Assembly (NCBI RefSeq): GCF_030812255.1
Contig: NZ_JAUSSH010000007.1
Coordinates: 1 to 64,000, forward strand
Length of the DNA: 64,000 nucleotides
Reading direction: 5' to 3'
Source of the DNA: Paeniglutamicibacter psychrophenolicus
Lineage (GTDB): Bacteria; Actinomycetota; Actinomycetes; Actinomycetales; Micrococcaceae
The notes under the pieces were generated by a model, which saw nothing but the letters and a program-made list of their open reading frames with translations, had not been told where the DNA came from and made no database searches. Of this stretch, positions 8,331 through 18,374 are shown one piece after another (the stretch's first letter is position 1; every line of letters begins with the position of its first letter). The position numbers and the translations under genes were made by a program.

Positions 8331-10160
8331 ATGCCACCAAAATCCCCAACCACCGGAACGACCCACCTGCGCCTGCGCATGGTGGTGGCGATCTCCCTGG
8401 TGCTGTTGCTGATCACCGGCGGACGGCTGTTCTTCGTCCAGTCGCTCAATGCCAAGGCCGTGGCCGCCGAAGCGGTGGACAATCGAACCCGCTTCCAGGA
8501 AACACAACCCAGGCGTGGCCAGATCCTGGATTCCAAGGGCACAATCCTGGCCACCAGCGTCGATCGCTACGACCTGGTCATCGACCAGCGGAAGGTTGAT
8601 GCCGACAAGCCCATCGTGCGCAAGAAGCTCTCCGGTGGAACCACCCGGGAATCGGTGAGCATCGAGCAGGCCGTGGGCGAGCTTGCACAGCTCATCGACC
8701 AGGACATCGACACGGTGCGCACCGCGATCGTGGGCGATCCCGGGGCGAAGAAGAACGCCTACTCCGTTGTGGCCAAGGGAGTGACCCCCGAGGTCCGCAA
8801 CTCGGTCATGGAACTGCGCATCCCCACGCTGACCGGACAGCTGCGCAGCGAACGCCAGTACCCCAACGGGGTGGTGGCCGGGCCCCTGCTCGGCTTCGTG
8901 ATGAACACCGACGACCAGCAATCGCTCAAGGGCGCCGAGGGCCTGGAAATGAGCCAGGACAAGCGCCTGACCGGCACCCCCGGAACGCGGACCTACGAGG
9001 TCGGAGCCGACGGCGTGCGGATCCCCGTCGCCGAGACCACAGAGGTCCCCGCGGTCGACGGGCAGGACGTGAAACTGACCCTGGACGCGGACATCAACTT
9101 CATCGCCCAGGAAGAGGCGTTGAAGAAGCAGAAGCAGTTCAACGCCGAATGGGTCTCGGTGATCGTCGAGGAAGTCAAGACCGGACGGCTGATCGCCATC
9201 GGCGACTCCAACCAGCTTGACCCCAACGACCCCAGCGCCACCGAGGCAACGTTCCGCCGCTCGGCCTCCATCACCCAGGCCTTCGAACCGGGATCCACCG
9301 GCAAGGTCCCGACCTTCGCCGCGGCCCTCGAGGAGGGCGTGGTCAAGCCCACCGACGCCTTCAAGGTCCCCAACGCGTACACCATCAACAAGGAAACCAT
9401 CAACGACTCGTTGAAGCACTCCACCTACGACATGACCGTCGCGGGCATCTTCGCCCGCTCCTACAACACCGGCACGGTCATGATCGGCAACAAGATGAGC
9501 AACGAGACCCGCTACAAGTACATGAAGAAGTTCGGCCTCGGCAAGGCCATCGACATCGGCCTGTCCGGGGCCAGCCAGGGCATCCTGGCCAAGCCGCAGG
9601 ACTGGGAGCGGCGCCAGCAGTACGCGACCATGTTCGGCCAGGCCTACACCCAGACCGCGCTGCACACCGCGCAGATCACCCAGGCCATCGCCAACGGCGG
9701 GGTGCGCATCGATCCCACGCTGATCGATTCCTACGTCAACCCCGACGGCACCATCGAGAAGCCCGCGGCACCCAAGTCCGAGCGCGTGGTTTCCGCGAAG
9801 ACCTCCAAGGAGATGCTGCGCTTGATGGAGACTGTGGTCCTGGAGGGAACGGGTACTAAGATGGCTGTGTCCGGTTACCGCGTCGGCGGCAAGTCGGGCA
9901 CCGGCCAGGCCGCCGGGCCAAACGGCGGCTACGACGGCTACACCAACTCGTTCGCCGGGGTCGCCCCGCTGGACGACCCGCAGATCGCCGTCGTGGTCAC
10001 CATGTACCGCCCCAAGGGAGACTGGAAGTCCTGGTCCGTGGGCGACACCTTCAGCGAAGTCATGGGCAAGACCCTGAACGCCTACAACGTTCCGCCGAGC
10101 AATTCGAAGCCCAACGGGTACGACGTGTTCATCGGATCCGAACAAAAGAAATCCTGGTAA
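8331..10160 (+). CDS. ftsI: Septal peptidoglycan transpeptidase (PBP, FtsI)
   Basis: 609-residue class B penicillin-binding protein that cross-links septal peptidoglycan. It has a membrane anchor at ~15-35, then a PBP dimerisation domain (TRFQETQPRRGQILDSKG) and a transpeptidase domain. The active-site motifs are S322-TGK, S377-YN and K521-SGTG. A GAGGA ribosome site precedes the ATG. The stop codon overlaps the murE start (TAATG), indicating translational coupling. Works with FtsW at the septum. Confidence 0.93.
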   Translation: MPPKSPTTGTTHLRLRMVVAISLVLLLITGGRLFFVQSLNAKAVAAEAVDNRTRFQETQPRRGQILDSKGTILATSVDRYDLVIDQRKVDADKPIVRKKLSGGTTRESVSIEQAVGELAQLIDQDIDTVRTAIVGDPGAKKNAYSVVAKGVTPEVRNSVMELRIPTLTGQLRSERQYPNGVVAGPLLGFVMNTDDQQSLKGAEGLEMSQDKRLTGTPGTRTYEVGADGVRIPVAETTEVPAVDGQDVKLTLDADINFIAQEEALKKQKQFNAEWVSVIVEEVKTGRLIAIGDSNQLDPNDPSATEATFRRSASITQAFEPGSTGKVPTFAAALEEGVVKPTDAFKVPNAYTINKETINDSLKHSTYDMTVAGIFARSYNTGTVMIGNKMSNETRYKYMKKFGLGKAIDIGLSGASQGILAKPQDWERRQQYATMFGQAYTQTALHTAQITQAIANGGVRIDPTLIDSYVNPDGTIEKPAAPKSERVVSAKTSKEMLRLMETVVLEGTGTKMAVSGYRVGGKSGTGQAAGPNGGYDGYTNSFAGVAPLDDPQIAVVVTMYRPKGDWKSWSVGDTFSEVMGKTLNAYNVPPSNSKPNGYDVFIGSEQKKSW

Positions 10161-11788
10161 TGCCTGAAGCCCTCACACCCCGCGCGGCGGAAGCGCTGCT
10201 GCGCCCGCTGAAACAACGGACCACCACCCTGCGAGCCATGCTCGAATACCTGCACGAAACCGGGCGGGGTGCGAACATCATCGGCAACGGCGAGGCGCAG
10301 GTCACCGGCATCTGCCTGGACTCCCGCGCCGTGCTGCCCGGGGACCTCTATGTCGCCGCGCCGGGGGCCCGCTTCCACGGCGCGCAATTTGCCGCCGCCG
10401 CCGCACAGGCCGGTGCCGCCGCGATCCTCACCGACATCGAGGGCGAGGCCGCCGCCTCGGCGCTGGGCCTGCCGGTGCTGCTGGCCGGCGATGTGCGCGA
10501 GGTCGTCGGGGAACTGGCCGCCCTCATCTACGGGACCGACGAGGACTGCCCCGAGCTGTTCGGGCTGACCGGAACCAACGGGAAGACCACCACCAGCTAC
10601 ATGATCCGCTCGGTGCTCGGCGCCCTGGGCCGGGAAACCGGCCTGGTGGGCACCATCGAGATCTCCGCCGGGCAGACCCCGATCCCCAGCATCCTCACCA
10701 CCCCCGAGGCCCCGCAGCTGCACGGCCTGATGGCCCGCATGCGGGAACTGGGCGTCACCTCCGCCACCATGGAGGTGTCCTCCCACTCCCTGTCCTACCG
10801 GCGGGTCGACGGCCTGCGCTTCGCGGTCTCCGGCTTCACCAACCTCACCCAGGACCACCTGGACCTGCACGGCAGCATGCAGGAATACTTTGCGACCAAG
10901 GCCGAGCTCTTCGACCTGGAACGCAGCGACCGCGCCGTGATCACCGTCGACGACGACTGGGGACGTGCCATGGCAGCCCAGGCCACGGCCGAGGTCTGGA
11001 CCCTGGCCACTACCGGCACCGGAACGGACGCTGACTGGGCCGTGGCCAACGTGCTCCCGGCCGGCCTTGGGCACCGCTTCGAGCTGCATGGCCCCGGGGA
11101 GCAGGTGCTCACCGCGGTCACCGGCCTGCCGGGGGACTTCAACGTCTCCAACGCCGCCCTGGCCGTGGTGATGGTCCTGGCCTCCGGGGTTGAACCGGGG
11201 CGGCTGCAGGCAGCCCTGGATGCCGCCAACCCGCTGACCGTCCAGGTGCCCGGCCGGATGCAGGTCATCGCAGAATCCCCGGCCGCCATCGTCGACTTCG
11301 CCCACAACCCCGACGCCCTGGCCCGGGCCCTGGGTTCGGTGCGCTCCGCCGAACCGGGTTCCAGGGTCATCGTGGTCTTCGGGGCCACCGGCGAACGCGA
11401 CGCGACCAAGCGCCCGGTCATGGGCGCCGTGGCCGCCAGACACGCAGACGTGGTCATTGTCACTGACGACGACCCGCACTCCGAGGACCCCTCCGGGATC
11501 CGGGAAGCGGTCGCCGCCGGCGCGCGGGCCGAAATCCTCGCCAAAGGGCTCGGAACCGAGGTCCACGAGATCCACCCGCGGGCGGCCGCAATTGCCGCCG
11601 CGGCGGCGATGGCGGGGGAACACGACACCATCCTGGTCGCCGGGCGCGGCCACGAGGTCTTCCAGGAAGTCATGGGCGTGAACCTGGAACTCGACGACCG
11701 GCAGGAGCTGCGCCGGGCATTGCTCGCCAACGGCTTCCAGCCCCTGGAACCGGCTTCCGGTTCCATCGATCCCGCGGATGAAGGGTAA
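10160..11788 (+). CDS. murE: UDP-MurNAc-L-Ala-D-Glu: amino acid ligase MurE
   Basis: 542-residue Mur ligase that adds the third stem-peptide residue in the cytoplasm. The ATP loop is LTGTNGKTTT (~136-145); the central and C-terminal Mur domains follow. Where meso-diaminopimelate ligases carry DNPR, this protein has DDPHSEDP (~436-443), arguing against a DAP substrate and for lysine (or another diamino acid), as in Lys-type Micrococcaceae. Overlaps ftsI by one base. Confidence 0.93.
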   Translation: MPEALTPRAAEALLRPLKQRTTTLRAMLEYLHETGRGANIIGNGEAQVTGICLDSRAVLPGDLYVAAPGARFHGAQFAAAAAQAGAAAILTDIEGEAAASALGLPVLLAGDVREVVGELAALIYGTDEDCPELFGLTGTNGKTTTSYMIRSVLGALGRETGLVGTIEISAGQTPIPSILTTPEAPQLHGLMARMRELGVTSATMEVSSHSLSYRRVDGLRFAVSGFTNLTQDHLDLHGSMQEYFATKAELFDLERSDRAVITVDDDWGRAMAAQATAEVWTLATTGTGTDADWAVANVLPAGLGHRFELHGPGEQVLTAVTGLPGDFNVSNAALAVVMVLASGVEPGRLQAALDAANPLTVQVPGRMQVIAESPAAIVDFAHNPDALARALGSVRSAEPGSRVIVVFGATGERDATKRPVMGAVAARHADVVIVTDDDPHSEDPSGIREAVAAGARAEILAKGLGTEVHEIHPRAAAIAAAAAMAGEHDTILVAGRGHEVFQEVMGVNLELDDRQELRRALLANGFQPLEPASGSIDPADEG

Positions 11789-11801
11789 AGTCCTAGTTGC
11801 C

Positions 11802-13277
11802 ATGATTGATCTTCTTTCCGCCGAAATCGCCGAAATCACCGGCGGGCGACTCACCTCCTCGGCCAGCGCCGACACATCCGTCCTCGGGGTCGACACCGAC
11901 TCGCGTGCCTGTGAAGCCGGTTGGCTCTTCGTGGCCAAGCCCGGGGAGTCCTCCGACGGACACCACTTCATCGACGCCGCCCTCAGGCAGGGTGCCGTGC
12001 TGGCCCTGGCCGAGCGCGAAACTCTGGCGCAGGACGGCACCGTCCATCCGGCGATCATCGTCCCCGACGCCGTCATCGCCATGGGCCAGATCGCCGCGGC
12101 CATCGTCGAGCGCCTCAAGGCCTCCAACGGGCTGCGCGTGGTGGGCATCACCGGGTCGGCCGGCAAGACCACCACCAAGGACCTGCTCGCCGCGCTGCTG
12201 GGCGAACTCGGCCAGACCGTCGCACCGGTCGGCTCGTACAACGGCGAGGTCGGCGTCCCGCTGACCGTCTTCCGGGCCACCGCGGAGACCAAGTACCTGG
12301 TCGTGGAGATGGGTGCCACCGGCATCGGCCACATCACCTACCTCACCGACATGGTCCACCCCGAGGTCGGGGTCGTGCTGGGCGTCGGCTCGGCCCACGC
12401 CGGGGAATTCGGCGGCATTGAAAACATCGCCAAGGCCAAGGGTGAAATGGTCGAGGCGCTGCCCGCCACCGGGCTCGCGGCGCTGAACAACGACGACAAC
12501 CTCGTCGCGGCCATGCACCCCCGCACCGTTGCGCCGGTGCTGCGCTTCGGCGTCCAGCGCACCGCGGGGGACGCCGCCGGCGTCTGGGCCCGCGACCTGG
12601 ACGTCGACGCCAATGGCCACCCCGTCTTCACGCTCGTGGCGGCCGACGCCACCGAGCACACGGTGACCTCCGGGCTCATCGGGCGCCACCATGTGGCCAA
12701 CATCCTGGCCGCCGCCGCCGTGGCCGAATACCTGGGCCTGGCACCGGCGAAGATCGCCGCGACCCTGCAGGGCCTGGGCCCGGCCAGCCGCTGGCGCATG
12801 GAACGCCTCGAACGGGCCGACGGGGTGAGCATCATCAACGATGCCTACAACGCCAACCCGGATTCGATGCGCGCCGCGCTGCGCACGCTGGCCGAACTCG
12901 GCCTGCCCGACGCGCAGGGCAACGCCCGGCGCACCTGGGCGGTGCTGGGCGAAATGCTCGAGCTCGGCGAGGATTCCCGCCACGAACACGACATGCTGGG
13001 CCGCATCGCGGTGCGCATGAACATCAAAAAACTGCTCGTCGTGGGGCGCGGGGCCAAGCTGGCCTACAACTCCGCGGTGCTCGAGGGCAGCTGGGGCGAC
13101 GAGGCGTACTACGCCGAGGACGCCAAGGCCGCCGCCCGCATCCTGAACGAAAACCTGCTCCCGGGGGACATCGTGTTGTTCAAGTCCTCCAACGGTGCCG
13201 GCCTGCGGCACCTGGGCGACCAGATTGCCGGAACCAACAACGGCGCACCCGCCGCAAAGGAGGGCACCGCACTGTGA
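11802..13277 (+). CDS. murF: UDP-MurNAc-tripeptide: D-Ala-D-Ala ligase MurF
   Basis: 491-residue Mur ligase that adds D-Ala-D-Ala to the UDP-MurNAc-tripeptide. ATP-binding motif is GITGSAGKTTTKD (~115-127), followed by YNGEVGVPLT and the C-terminal INDAYNANPDSM motif. The start at MIDLLSAEIAE fits the family; an ATG eight codons earlier would overlap murE and has no ribosome site. Its stop overlaps the mraY start by four bases (GTGA). Confidence 0.92.
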   Translation: MIDLLSAEIAEITGGRLTSSASADTSVLGVDTDSRACEAGWLFVAKPGESSDGHHFIDAALRQGAVLALAERETLAQDGTVHPAIIVPDAVIAMGQIAAAIVERLKASNGLRVVGITGSAGKTTTKDLLAALLGELGQTVAPVGSYNGEVGVPLTVFRATAETKYLVVEMGATGIGHITYLTDMVHPEVGVVLGVGSAHAGEFGGIENIAKAKGEMVEALPATGLAALNNDDNLVAAMHPRTVAPVLRFGVQRTAGDAAGVWARDLDVDANGHPVFTLVAADATEHTVTSGLIGRHHVANILAAAAVAEYLGLAPAKIAATLQGLGPASRWRMERLERADGVSIINDAYNANPDSMRAALRTLAELGLPDAQGNARRTWAVLGEMLELGEDSRHEHDMLGRIAVRMNIKKLLVVGRGAKLAYNSAVLEGSWGDEAYYAEDAKAAARILNENLLPGDIVLFKSSNGAGLRHLGDQIAGTNNGAPAAKEGTAL

Positions 13278-14377
13278 TTGCTCTAATCATGGGATCAGGC
13301 ATCGCCTTGATCTTCACGATGGTCACCATGCCATTGTTCATCCGCATGCTCCGGCGCCGCCAGTACGGGCAGGTGGTCCGCGACGACGGACCCACCTCGC
13401 ACGCCACCAAGTCCGGCACCCCCACCATGGGCGGGGTCGTGATCATCGCCGCGGTGATCCTGAGCTACTTCGCCACCCACGGCCTGCTGACCCTGATGGG
13501 CCGGCCCTCCGCCGGGGTGACCTCCAGCGGGTTGCTGTTGCTGCTGCTCTTCGGCGGGATGGGCGTGGTCGGGTTCCTCGACGACTTCATCAAGATCGCC
13601 AAGAAACGTTCGCTGGGCCTGCGCGCCTGGGAAAAGATCGTGCTGCAGGCGGCGGTGGGCATCGGCTTTGCCGTGCTGGCGCTGAACTTCCCCAACGAGA
13701 AGGGCCTGACCCCGGCCTCGACCGCGATCTCCTTCCTGCGCGACACCAACATCGATTTGGCCTTCGCCGGCCCGGTCCTGGGCCTGGTGCTCTTCGTGGT
13801 CTGGTCCAACCTGATCGTCACCGCCGCCACCAACGGCGTGAACCTCACCGACGGGCTGGACGGGTTGGCCACCGGCGCCTCCATCATGGTCTTCGGCGCG
13901 TACACCATCATCGGGATCTGGCAGCAGAACCAGGCCTGTGCCCTGCACGAGGCGGCCAACGTCTGCTACACCGTGCGCGACCCCATGGACCTGGCCCTGC
14001 TCGGCGCGATCCTCTGCGGCGCGTTGATCGGGTTCCTCTGGTGGAACGCGAAGCCGGCAAAGATCTTCATGGGCGACACCGGGTCGCTGGCCATCGGCGG
14101 CGCCGTGGCCGCCTTCGCCATCCTCTCCCGCACCCAGGTGCTGCTTCTCGTGCTGGCCGGGCTGTTCGTGATGATCACCCTCTCGGTGATCATCCAGGTC
14201 GGGTTCTTCAAGCTCTCGGGCGGCAAGCGCGTGTTCAAGATGGCGCCGCTGCAGCACCACTTCGAGCTCTCCGGCTGGGCCGAGGAGAACGTGGTGGTCC
14301 GGTTCTGGATCCTCGGCGGGCTGTTCGTGGCCGCCGGGCTGGGCATCTTCTACTCCGAATGGGTCGTTGGACTGTGA
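13274..14377 (+). CDS. mraY: Phospho-MurNAc-pentapeptide transferase
   Basis: 367-residue polytopic membrane enzyme that makes lipid I from UDP-MurNAc-pentapeptide and undecaprenyl phosphate. Ten or so hydrophobic spans. Signature motifs are GTPTMGGVVI, FLDDFIKI (Asp-Asp), NGVNLTDGLDGLATG, FMGDTGSLAIGG and PLQHHFELSGW with its catalytic-region histidines. GTG start overlapping murF by four bases; its stop again overlaps murD by GTGA. Confidence 0.95.
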   Translation: MIALIMGSGIALIFTMVTMPLFIRMLRRRQYGQVVRDDGPTSHATKSGTPTMGGVVIIAAVILSYFATHGLLTLMGRPSAGVTSSGLLLLLLFGGMGVVGFLDDFIKIAKKRSLGLRAWEKIVLQAAVGIGFAVLALNFPNEKGLTPASTAISFLRDTNIDLAFAGPVLGLVLFVVWSNLIVTAATNGVNLTDGLDGLATGASIMVFGAYTIIGIWQQNQACALHEAANVCYTVRDPMDLALLGAILCGALIGFLWWNAKPAKIFMGDTGSLAIGGAVAAFAILSRTQVLLLVLAGLFVMITLSVIIQVGFFKLSGGKRVFKMAPLQHHFELSGWAEENVVVRFWILGGLFVAAGLGIFYSEWVVGL

Positions 14378-15903
14378 CACCTGTCAATCTTGGGCACCTG
14401 GTCCGCTGGGAATCGGACTGGGCGGGGCTGCGCGTCGTCGTGGCGGGCCTGGGCCTGTCCGGCTTCTCCGCCGCCGACACGCTGATCGAACTCGGCGCCA
14501 AGGTCGTGGTCGTCGACGGCGCCGACACCGAGGTGAACCGCTCGCGGGCCGACACGCTGAAGATTGTCGGGGCCACCGACGTGCTGCTGGGCCCCGCGCA
14601 CGTCGACGCGCTGCCGCCCGTCGACGGCCAGGCGCCGCAATTGCTCATCGCCTCCCCGGGCTGGAACCCGCGCCAACCCATGCTCGCCGCGGCCGCCGAG
14701 GCCGGGATCGAGATCTGGGGGGACGTGGAACTGGCCTGGCGCGTGCGCGAGAAGGAGGGCCGCAAGACCGCAGAATGGGTCGTGATCACCGGGACCAACG
14801 GCAAGACCACCACGGTGGGGATGGCCGAGTCGATCTTCAGGGCCGCGGGACTGCGCGCGGTTGCCGCCGGCAACGTCGGCACCCCGATCCTGGATGCGAT
14901 CCGGGATCCGGAGGGCTTCGACGTGATCGCCGTGGAGCTCTCCAGCTTCCAGCTGCACTTCACCCACACCATCTCCCCGCTGGCCTCCGTGGTGCTGAAC
15001 ATCGCCGAGGACCACGTGGACTGGCACGGCGGGTTTGAGAACTACAAGGCCGACAAGGCCAAGATCTACGAGCGGACCCGCGTCGCGGCGATCTTCAACG
15101 CCGAGGAGCCCGTCGTGGAGGCCATGGTCGAGAACGCCGACGTCATCGAGGGCTGCCGCGCCATCGGCTTCACCACCGGGGTCCCGGCGGTGAGCATGGT
15201 CGGGGTGGTCGAGGACCTGCTGGTGGACCGCGCCTTCCTGGAGGACCGCAGGAACTCGGCGGCCGAACTCATCGCCCTGAAGGACATCGGCGAGGTCGTG
15301 CCCCGGCACACCGCCGCCAACGCCGCGGCCGCTGCCGCCCTGGCCCGCGCCTACGGGGTCGAACCCGACGCCGTCGCCAGGGGCCTGGCCGGCTTCGACG
15401 CGGGGGACCACCGCATCCAGGCCGTGGCCCGCCGCGACGACGTGTTGTGGATCAACGATTCCAAGGCCACCAACCCGCACGCCGCCAACGCCTCGCTGGG
15501 CGCCTTCTCCTCGGTCATCTGGATCGCCGGGGGCCTGTCCAAGGGCGTGGAATACGACGAGTTGGTCTCGGCGCACGCCACCCGGCTCAAGGCGGTGGTG
15601 CTGATCGGCACCGACACCGCCGCGCTGCGCGAAGCCCTTGAACGACACGCGCCACTGGTGCCCGTGATTGGGCCCGGCGTGCGCGAAACTGAACGGGAGA
15701 CCGCGGCCGGAACAACCGGCTCGGCAGCCGGCTGGGCCGTGATGGCCCAGGCCGTCACGGAAGCCGCCGGGATAGCCGAGCCCGGGGACACCGTGCTCAT
15801 GGCACCGGCAGCAGCCTCAATGGACCAATTCACCTCATACGCACAACGCGGCAATGCCTTCATTGACGCGGTCCGTGCGCTCATGGGGGAGACAAGCAAG
15901 TAA
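14374..15903 (+). CDS. murD: UDP-MurNAc-L-alanine: D-glutamate ligase
   Basis: 509-residue Mur ligase adding D-Glu to UDP-MurNAc-L-Ala. It has an N-terminal Rossmann-like segment (RVVVAGLGLSGFSAADTL), the ATP loop VVITGTNGKTTTVGMAE, and the WINDSKATNPHA motif in the C-terminal domain. The GTG at 14374 is chosen from the four-base overlap with mraY; a much longer upstream frame is only the shadow of mraY. AAGGAG at its end serves ftsW. Confidence 0.93.
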   Translation: MTPVNLGHLVRWESDWAGLRVVVAGLGLSGFSAADTLIELGAKVVVVDGADTEVNRSRADTLKIVGATDVLLGPAHVDALPPVDGQAPQLLIASPGWNPRQPMLAAAAEAGIEIWGDVELAWRVREKEGRKTAEWVVITGTNGKTTTVGMAESIFRAAGLRAVAAGNVGTPILDAIRDPEGFDVIAVELSSFQLHFTHTISPLASVVLNIAEDHVDWHGGFENYKADKAKIYERTRVAAIFNAEEPVVEAMVENADVIEGCRAIGFTTGVPAVSMVGVVEDLLVDRAFLEDRRNSAAELIALKDIGEVVPRHTAANAAAAAALARAYGVEPDAVARGLAGFDAGDHRIQAVARRDDVLWINDSKATNPHAANASLGAFSSVIWIAGGLSKGVEYDELVSAHATRLKAVVLIGTDTAALREALERHAPLVPVIGPGVRETERETAAGTTGSAAGWAVMAQAVTEAAGIAEPGDTVLMAPAAASMDQFTSYAQRGNAFIDAVRALMGETSK

Positions 15904-15912
15904 GGAGCGACC

Positions 15913-17202
15913 GTGAGCGGCACTTCCCGGACCCCGCGCGGCAAGGGCGCCAAGGCCGGCACCCCGGGCCCCGCGCGCGGCCGGGGACGCGAGCCCCGCG
16001 GGCCCTCCGCCTGGTTCACCCGCCTCGAGGACCCCTCGCTGCGCGGCGCCCAGATCAACTACTACGTGGTGCTGGGGACCACGTTGGCGCTGACCTTCAT
16101 GGGCCTGATCATGGTGCTTTCCTCCTCCTCGGTGGAGGCCATCGCCCGGAACAAGTCCGCCTTCGGCGACTTCTCCCGGCAGTCGATGTGGGCGATCCTC
16201 GGGGTCGCGGCCATGGTCGGGATGCAGATGCTGCCGCTGCGGGCCCTCAAGAAGCTTGCCTGGCCTGCGTTGGGCGGCGCCGCGCTCCTGCTGATGGCCG
16301 TGCTGGCCTTCGGCACCGAGATCTACGGCAACAAGAACTGGATCTACATCGGGTCCTTCTCCATCCAGCCCTCGGAGTTCGCCAAGGTGGCCCTGGCCCT
16401 GTGGGGCGCCTGGGTGGTCGAACGCAAGGCCAACCTGATGGACCAGTGGAAACACGCCGTCATCCCGCTGCTGGTGCCCTTCGGGCTGCTGGTGGTCGGG
16501 CTGGTGCTGCTGGGCCACGACCTGGGCACCGCGCTGATCCTGCTGCTGATCCTGGCCGTGGTGATGTTCGTCGGCGGCGCCAAGGCCAGGCTCTTCGTGC
16601 TGGCCGGGCTGCTGGGTGTGGTGGGGATCCTGGTGATGGTGCTGGTGGCGCCCAACCGGATGGGCCGCATCCTGGCGTGGCTGGGCATTGCCTGCGGGGA
16701 CCTGAACGACTACTGCTACCAGGCCCAGCAGGGGCTGTTCGCCCTGGCCTCCGGCGGCTGGTTCGGCGTGGGCCTGGGCCAGTCGAGGCAGAAGTGGTCG
16801 CACATCCCCGAGGCGCAGAACGACTTCATCTTCGCGGTGCTCGGCGAGGAACTGGGCCTGCTGGGCACCATCTTCGTGATCGTGCTCTACGCGATGCTGG
16901 CGGTGGCCATGTACCGGATTGCGGTGCGCACCGGGACCATCTTCGGGCGGGTGGCCATCAGCGGCATCATGGCCTGGCTCATCGGGCAGGCGTTCATCAA
17001 CATCGGGATGGTCACCGGCCTGCTGCCGGTGATCGGAGTCCCGCTTCCCTTCATCTCCTCCGGCGGCTCGGCCCTGCTTGCCGCGTTCCTGGGCGTCGGG
17101 GTGGTACTGTCCTTTGCCCGGGAACAACGCGTTCGGCTGCAACCGGCCGGAACCCCGCGCGGGCTCGCGGCCCTGCTGGCCAGGGCGCGGGCCAAACGCT
17201 GA
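15913..17202 (+). CDS. ftsW: Septal peptidoglycan glycosyltransferase FtsW
   Basis: 429-residue SEDS-family polymerase that builds septal glycan strands from lipid II, partnered by FtsI. After a basic Pro/Gly-rich cytoplasmic tail (~1-45), about ten membrane spans follow. Family motifs visible are SIQPSEFAKVAL, GHDLGTALIL, the loop IPEAQNDFIFAVLGEELGL, and PVIGVPLPFISSGGSALL near the end. GTG start with AAGGAG six bases upstream. No putative lipid II flippase (MurJ) gene lies in the window. Confidence 0.94.
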   Translation: MSGTSRTPRGKGAKAGTPGPARGRGREPRGPSAWFTRLEDPSLRGAQINYYVVLGTTLALTFMGLIMVLSSSSVEAIARNKSAFGDFSRQSMWAILGVAAMVGMQMLPLRALKKLAWPALGGAALLLMAVLAFGTEIYGNKNWIYIGSFSIQPSEFAKVALALWGAWVVERKANLMDQWKHAVIPLLVPFGLLVVGLVLLGHDLGTALILLLILAVVMFVGGAKARLFVLAGLLGVVGILVMVLVAPNRMGRILAWLGIACGDLNDYCYQAQQGLFALASGGWFGVGLGQSRQKWSHIPEAQNDFIFAVLGEELGLLGTIFVIVLYAMLAVAMYRIAVRTGTIFGRVAISGIMAWLIGQAFINIGMVTGLLPVIGVPLPFISSGGSALLAAFLGVGVVLSFAREQRVRLQPAGTPRGLAALLARARAKR

Positions 17203-17241
17203 AACCACTTGACACACCTTCGAAAGCAGCACACCTTGCCC

Positions 17242-18369
17242 ATGACTGACGCATTTGCCGTGGTGGTCGCCGGCGGCGGCACGGCCGGACACATCACCCC
17301 CATGATCGCGATCGCCGACGCCCTGCGCCAGGCGGACCCGGACGCCGCCGTCACCGCGGTGGGAACCGCCGACGGCCTGGAAACCAGGCTGGTCCCCGAG
17401 GCCGGCTACGAGCTGCGCACCATCGCCAAGGTGCCCATGCCGCGCCGTCCCTCGGTGGACCTGCTCAAGCTGCCCTTCCGCTTCCTGTCCGCGGTCAAGG
17501 CCGCCGGGACGATCCTGGACGACACGCACGCCCGGGCCGTGCTCGGGGTCGGCGGCTACGTGTGCACCCCGGTGTACCTCGCCGCCAGGAAGCGCAAGCT
17601 GCCGATCTTCATCCACGAGGCCAACGCCCGGGCCGGGCTGGCCAACAGGGTCGGAGCCCGCTACGCCGCCGGAGTCGGGGCCGCCTTCAGCGGCACCGGG
17701 CTGCCCGGGGCCAAGGTGGTGGGCATGCCGATGCGCGGCTTCGTGGCCACCATGGACCGGGCGGCGCAGCGCGATGCGGCCCGCGAGGCCCTGGGCTTCA
17801 CCGGGGATGCACCGGCCCTGGTGGTCACCGGGGGCTCCTCCGGTGCCGCCTCGATCAACGCCACCATCGCCGCGTCGCTGCCGCTGCTGGCGCGCGCCGG
17901 GGTGCAGGTGCTGCACATCACCGGCCGCGGCAAGGCGGTGCTCGATACCGCCGGCAAGCCGTTGGCCGCCGCGGGATACCGGCAGGTCGAGTACGTTGAC
18001 TCCATGGACCAGGCCTATGCCGCCGCCGACCTGATCGTCGCCCGCTCCGGGGCCGGCACGGTGTGCGAGCTCGCGGTGGCCGGGACCCCCTCGGTGCTGG
18101 TCCCGCTGCCCATCGGCAACGGGGAGCAGCGCCTGAACGCCGCCGACCTGGTCGCCGCCGGGGGAGCGCTGCTGGTGGAGGACGCGCAGTTCACCACCTC
18201 GTACCTGGCCAACACGCTGCTGCCGCTGCTGGCCGACAAGGAGGCGCTGGCCGCCATGGGGGCTGCCGCCAAGACCCAGGGCAAGACCGATGCCGCCGCG
18301 GTCATGGCCGCAATGATCCGCCAGGGCCTGGGCCGCACGACGCCGCCACCAACCACCACGGGAAGCTAA
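17242..18369 (+). CDS. murG: UDP-GlcNAc: lipid I GlcNAc transferase
   Basis: 375-residue GT28 glycosyltransferase at the inner membrane face that turns lipid I into lipid II. It has the glycine-rich loop [31 protein letters not shown], the second loop VTGGSSGA, and the nucleotide-sugar site [20 protein letters not shown] with PLPIGNGEQ. Start at [12 protein letters not shown]; the in-frame TTG upstream would merely add a tail. Six bases separate its stop from murC. Confidence 0.94.
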   Translation: MTDAFAVVVAGGGTAGHITPMIAIADALRQADPDAAVTAVGTADGLETRLVPEAGYELRTIAKVPMPRRPSVDLLKLPFRFLSAVKAAGTILDDTHARAVLGVGGYVCTPVYLAARKRKLPIFIHEANARAGLANRVGARYAAGVGAAFSGTGLPGAKVVGMPMRGFVATMDRAAQRDAAREALGFTGDAPALVVTGGSSGAASINATIAASLPLLARAGVQVLHITGRGKAVLDTAGKPLAAAGYRQVEYVDSMDQAYAAADLIVARSGAGTVCELAVAGTPSVLVPLPIGNGEQRLNAADLVAAGGALLVEDAQFTTSYLANTLLPLLADKEALAAMGAAAKTQGKTDAAAVMAAMIRQGLGRTTPPPTTTGS

Positions 18370-18374
18370 GGGAC

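Noticed and set aside
7434-10145. 900-residue minus-strand frame opposite ftsL and ftsI
   Set aside because: High-GC shadow frame; the plus strand encodes well-conserved division proteins with all motifs.
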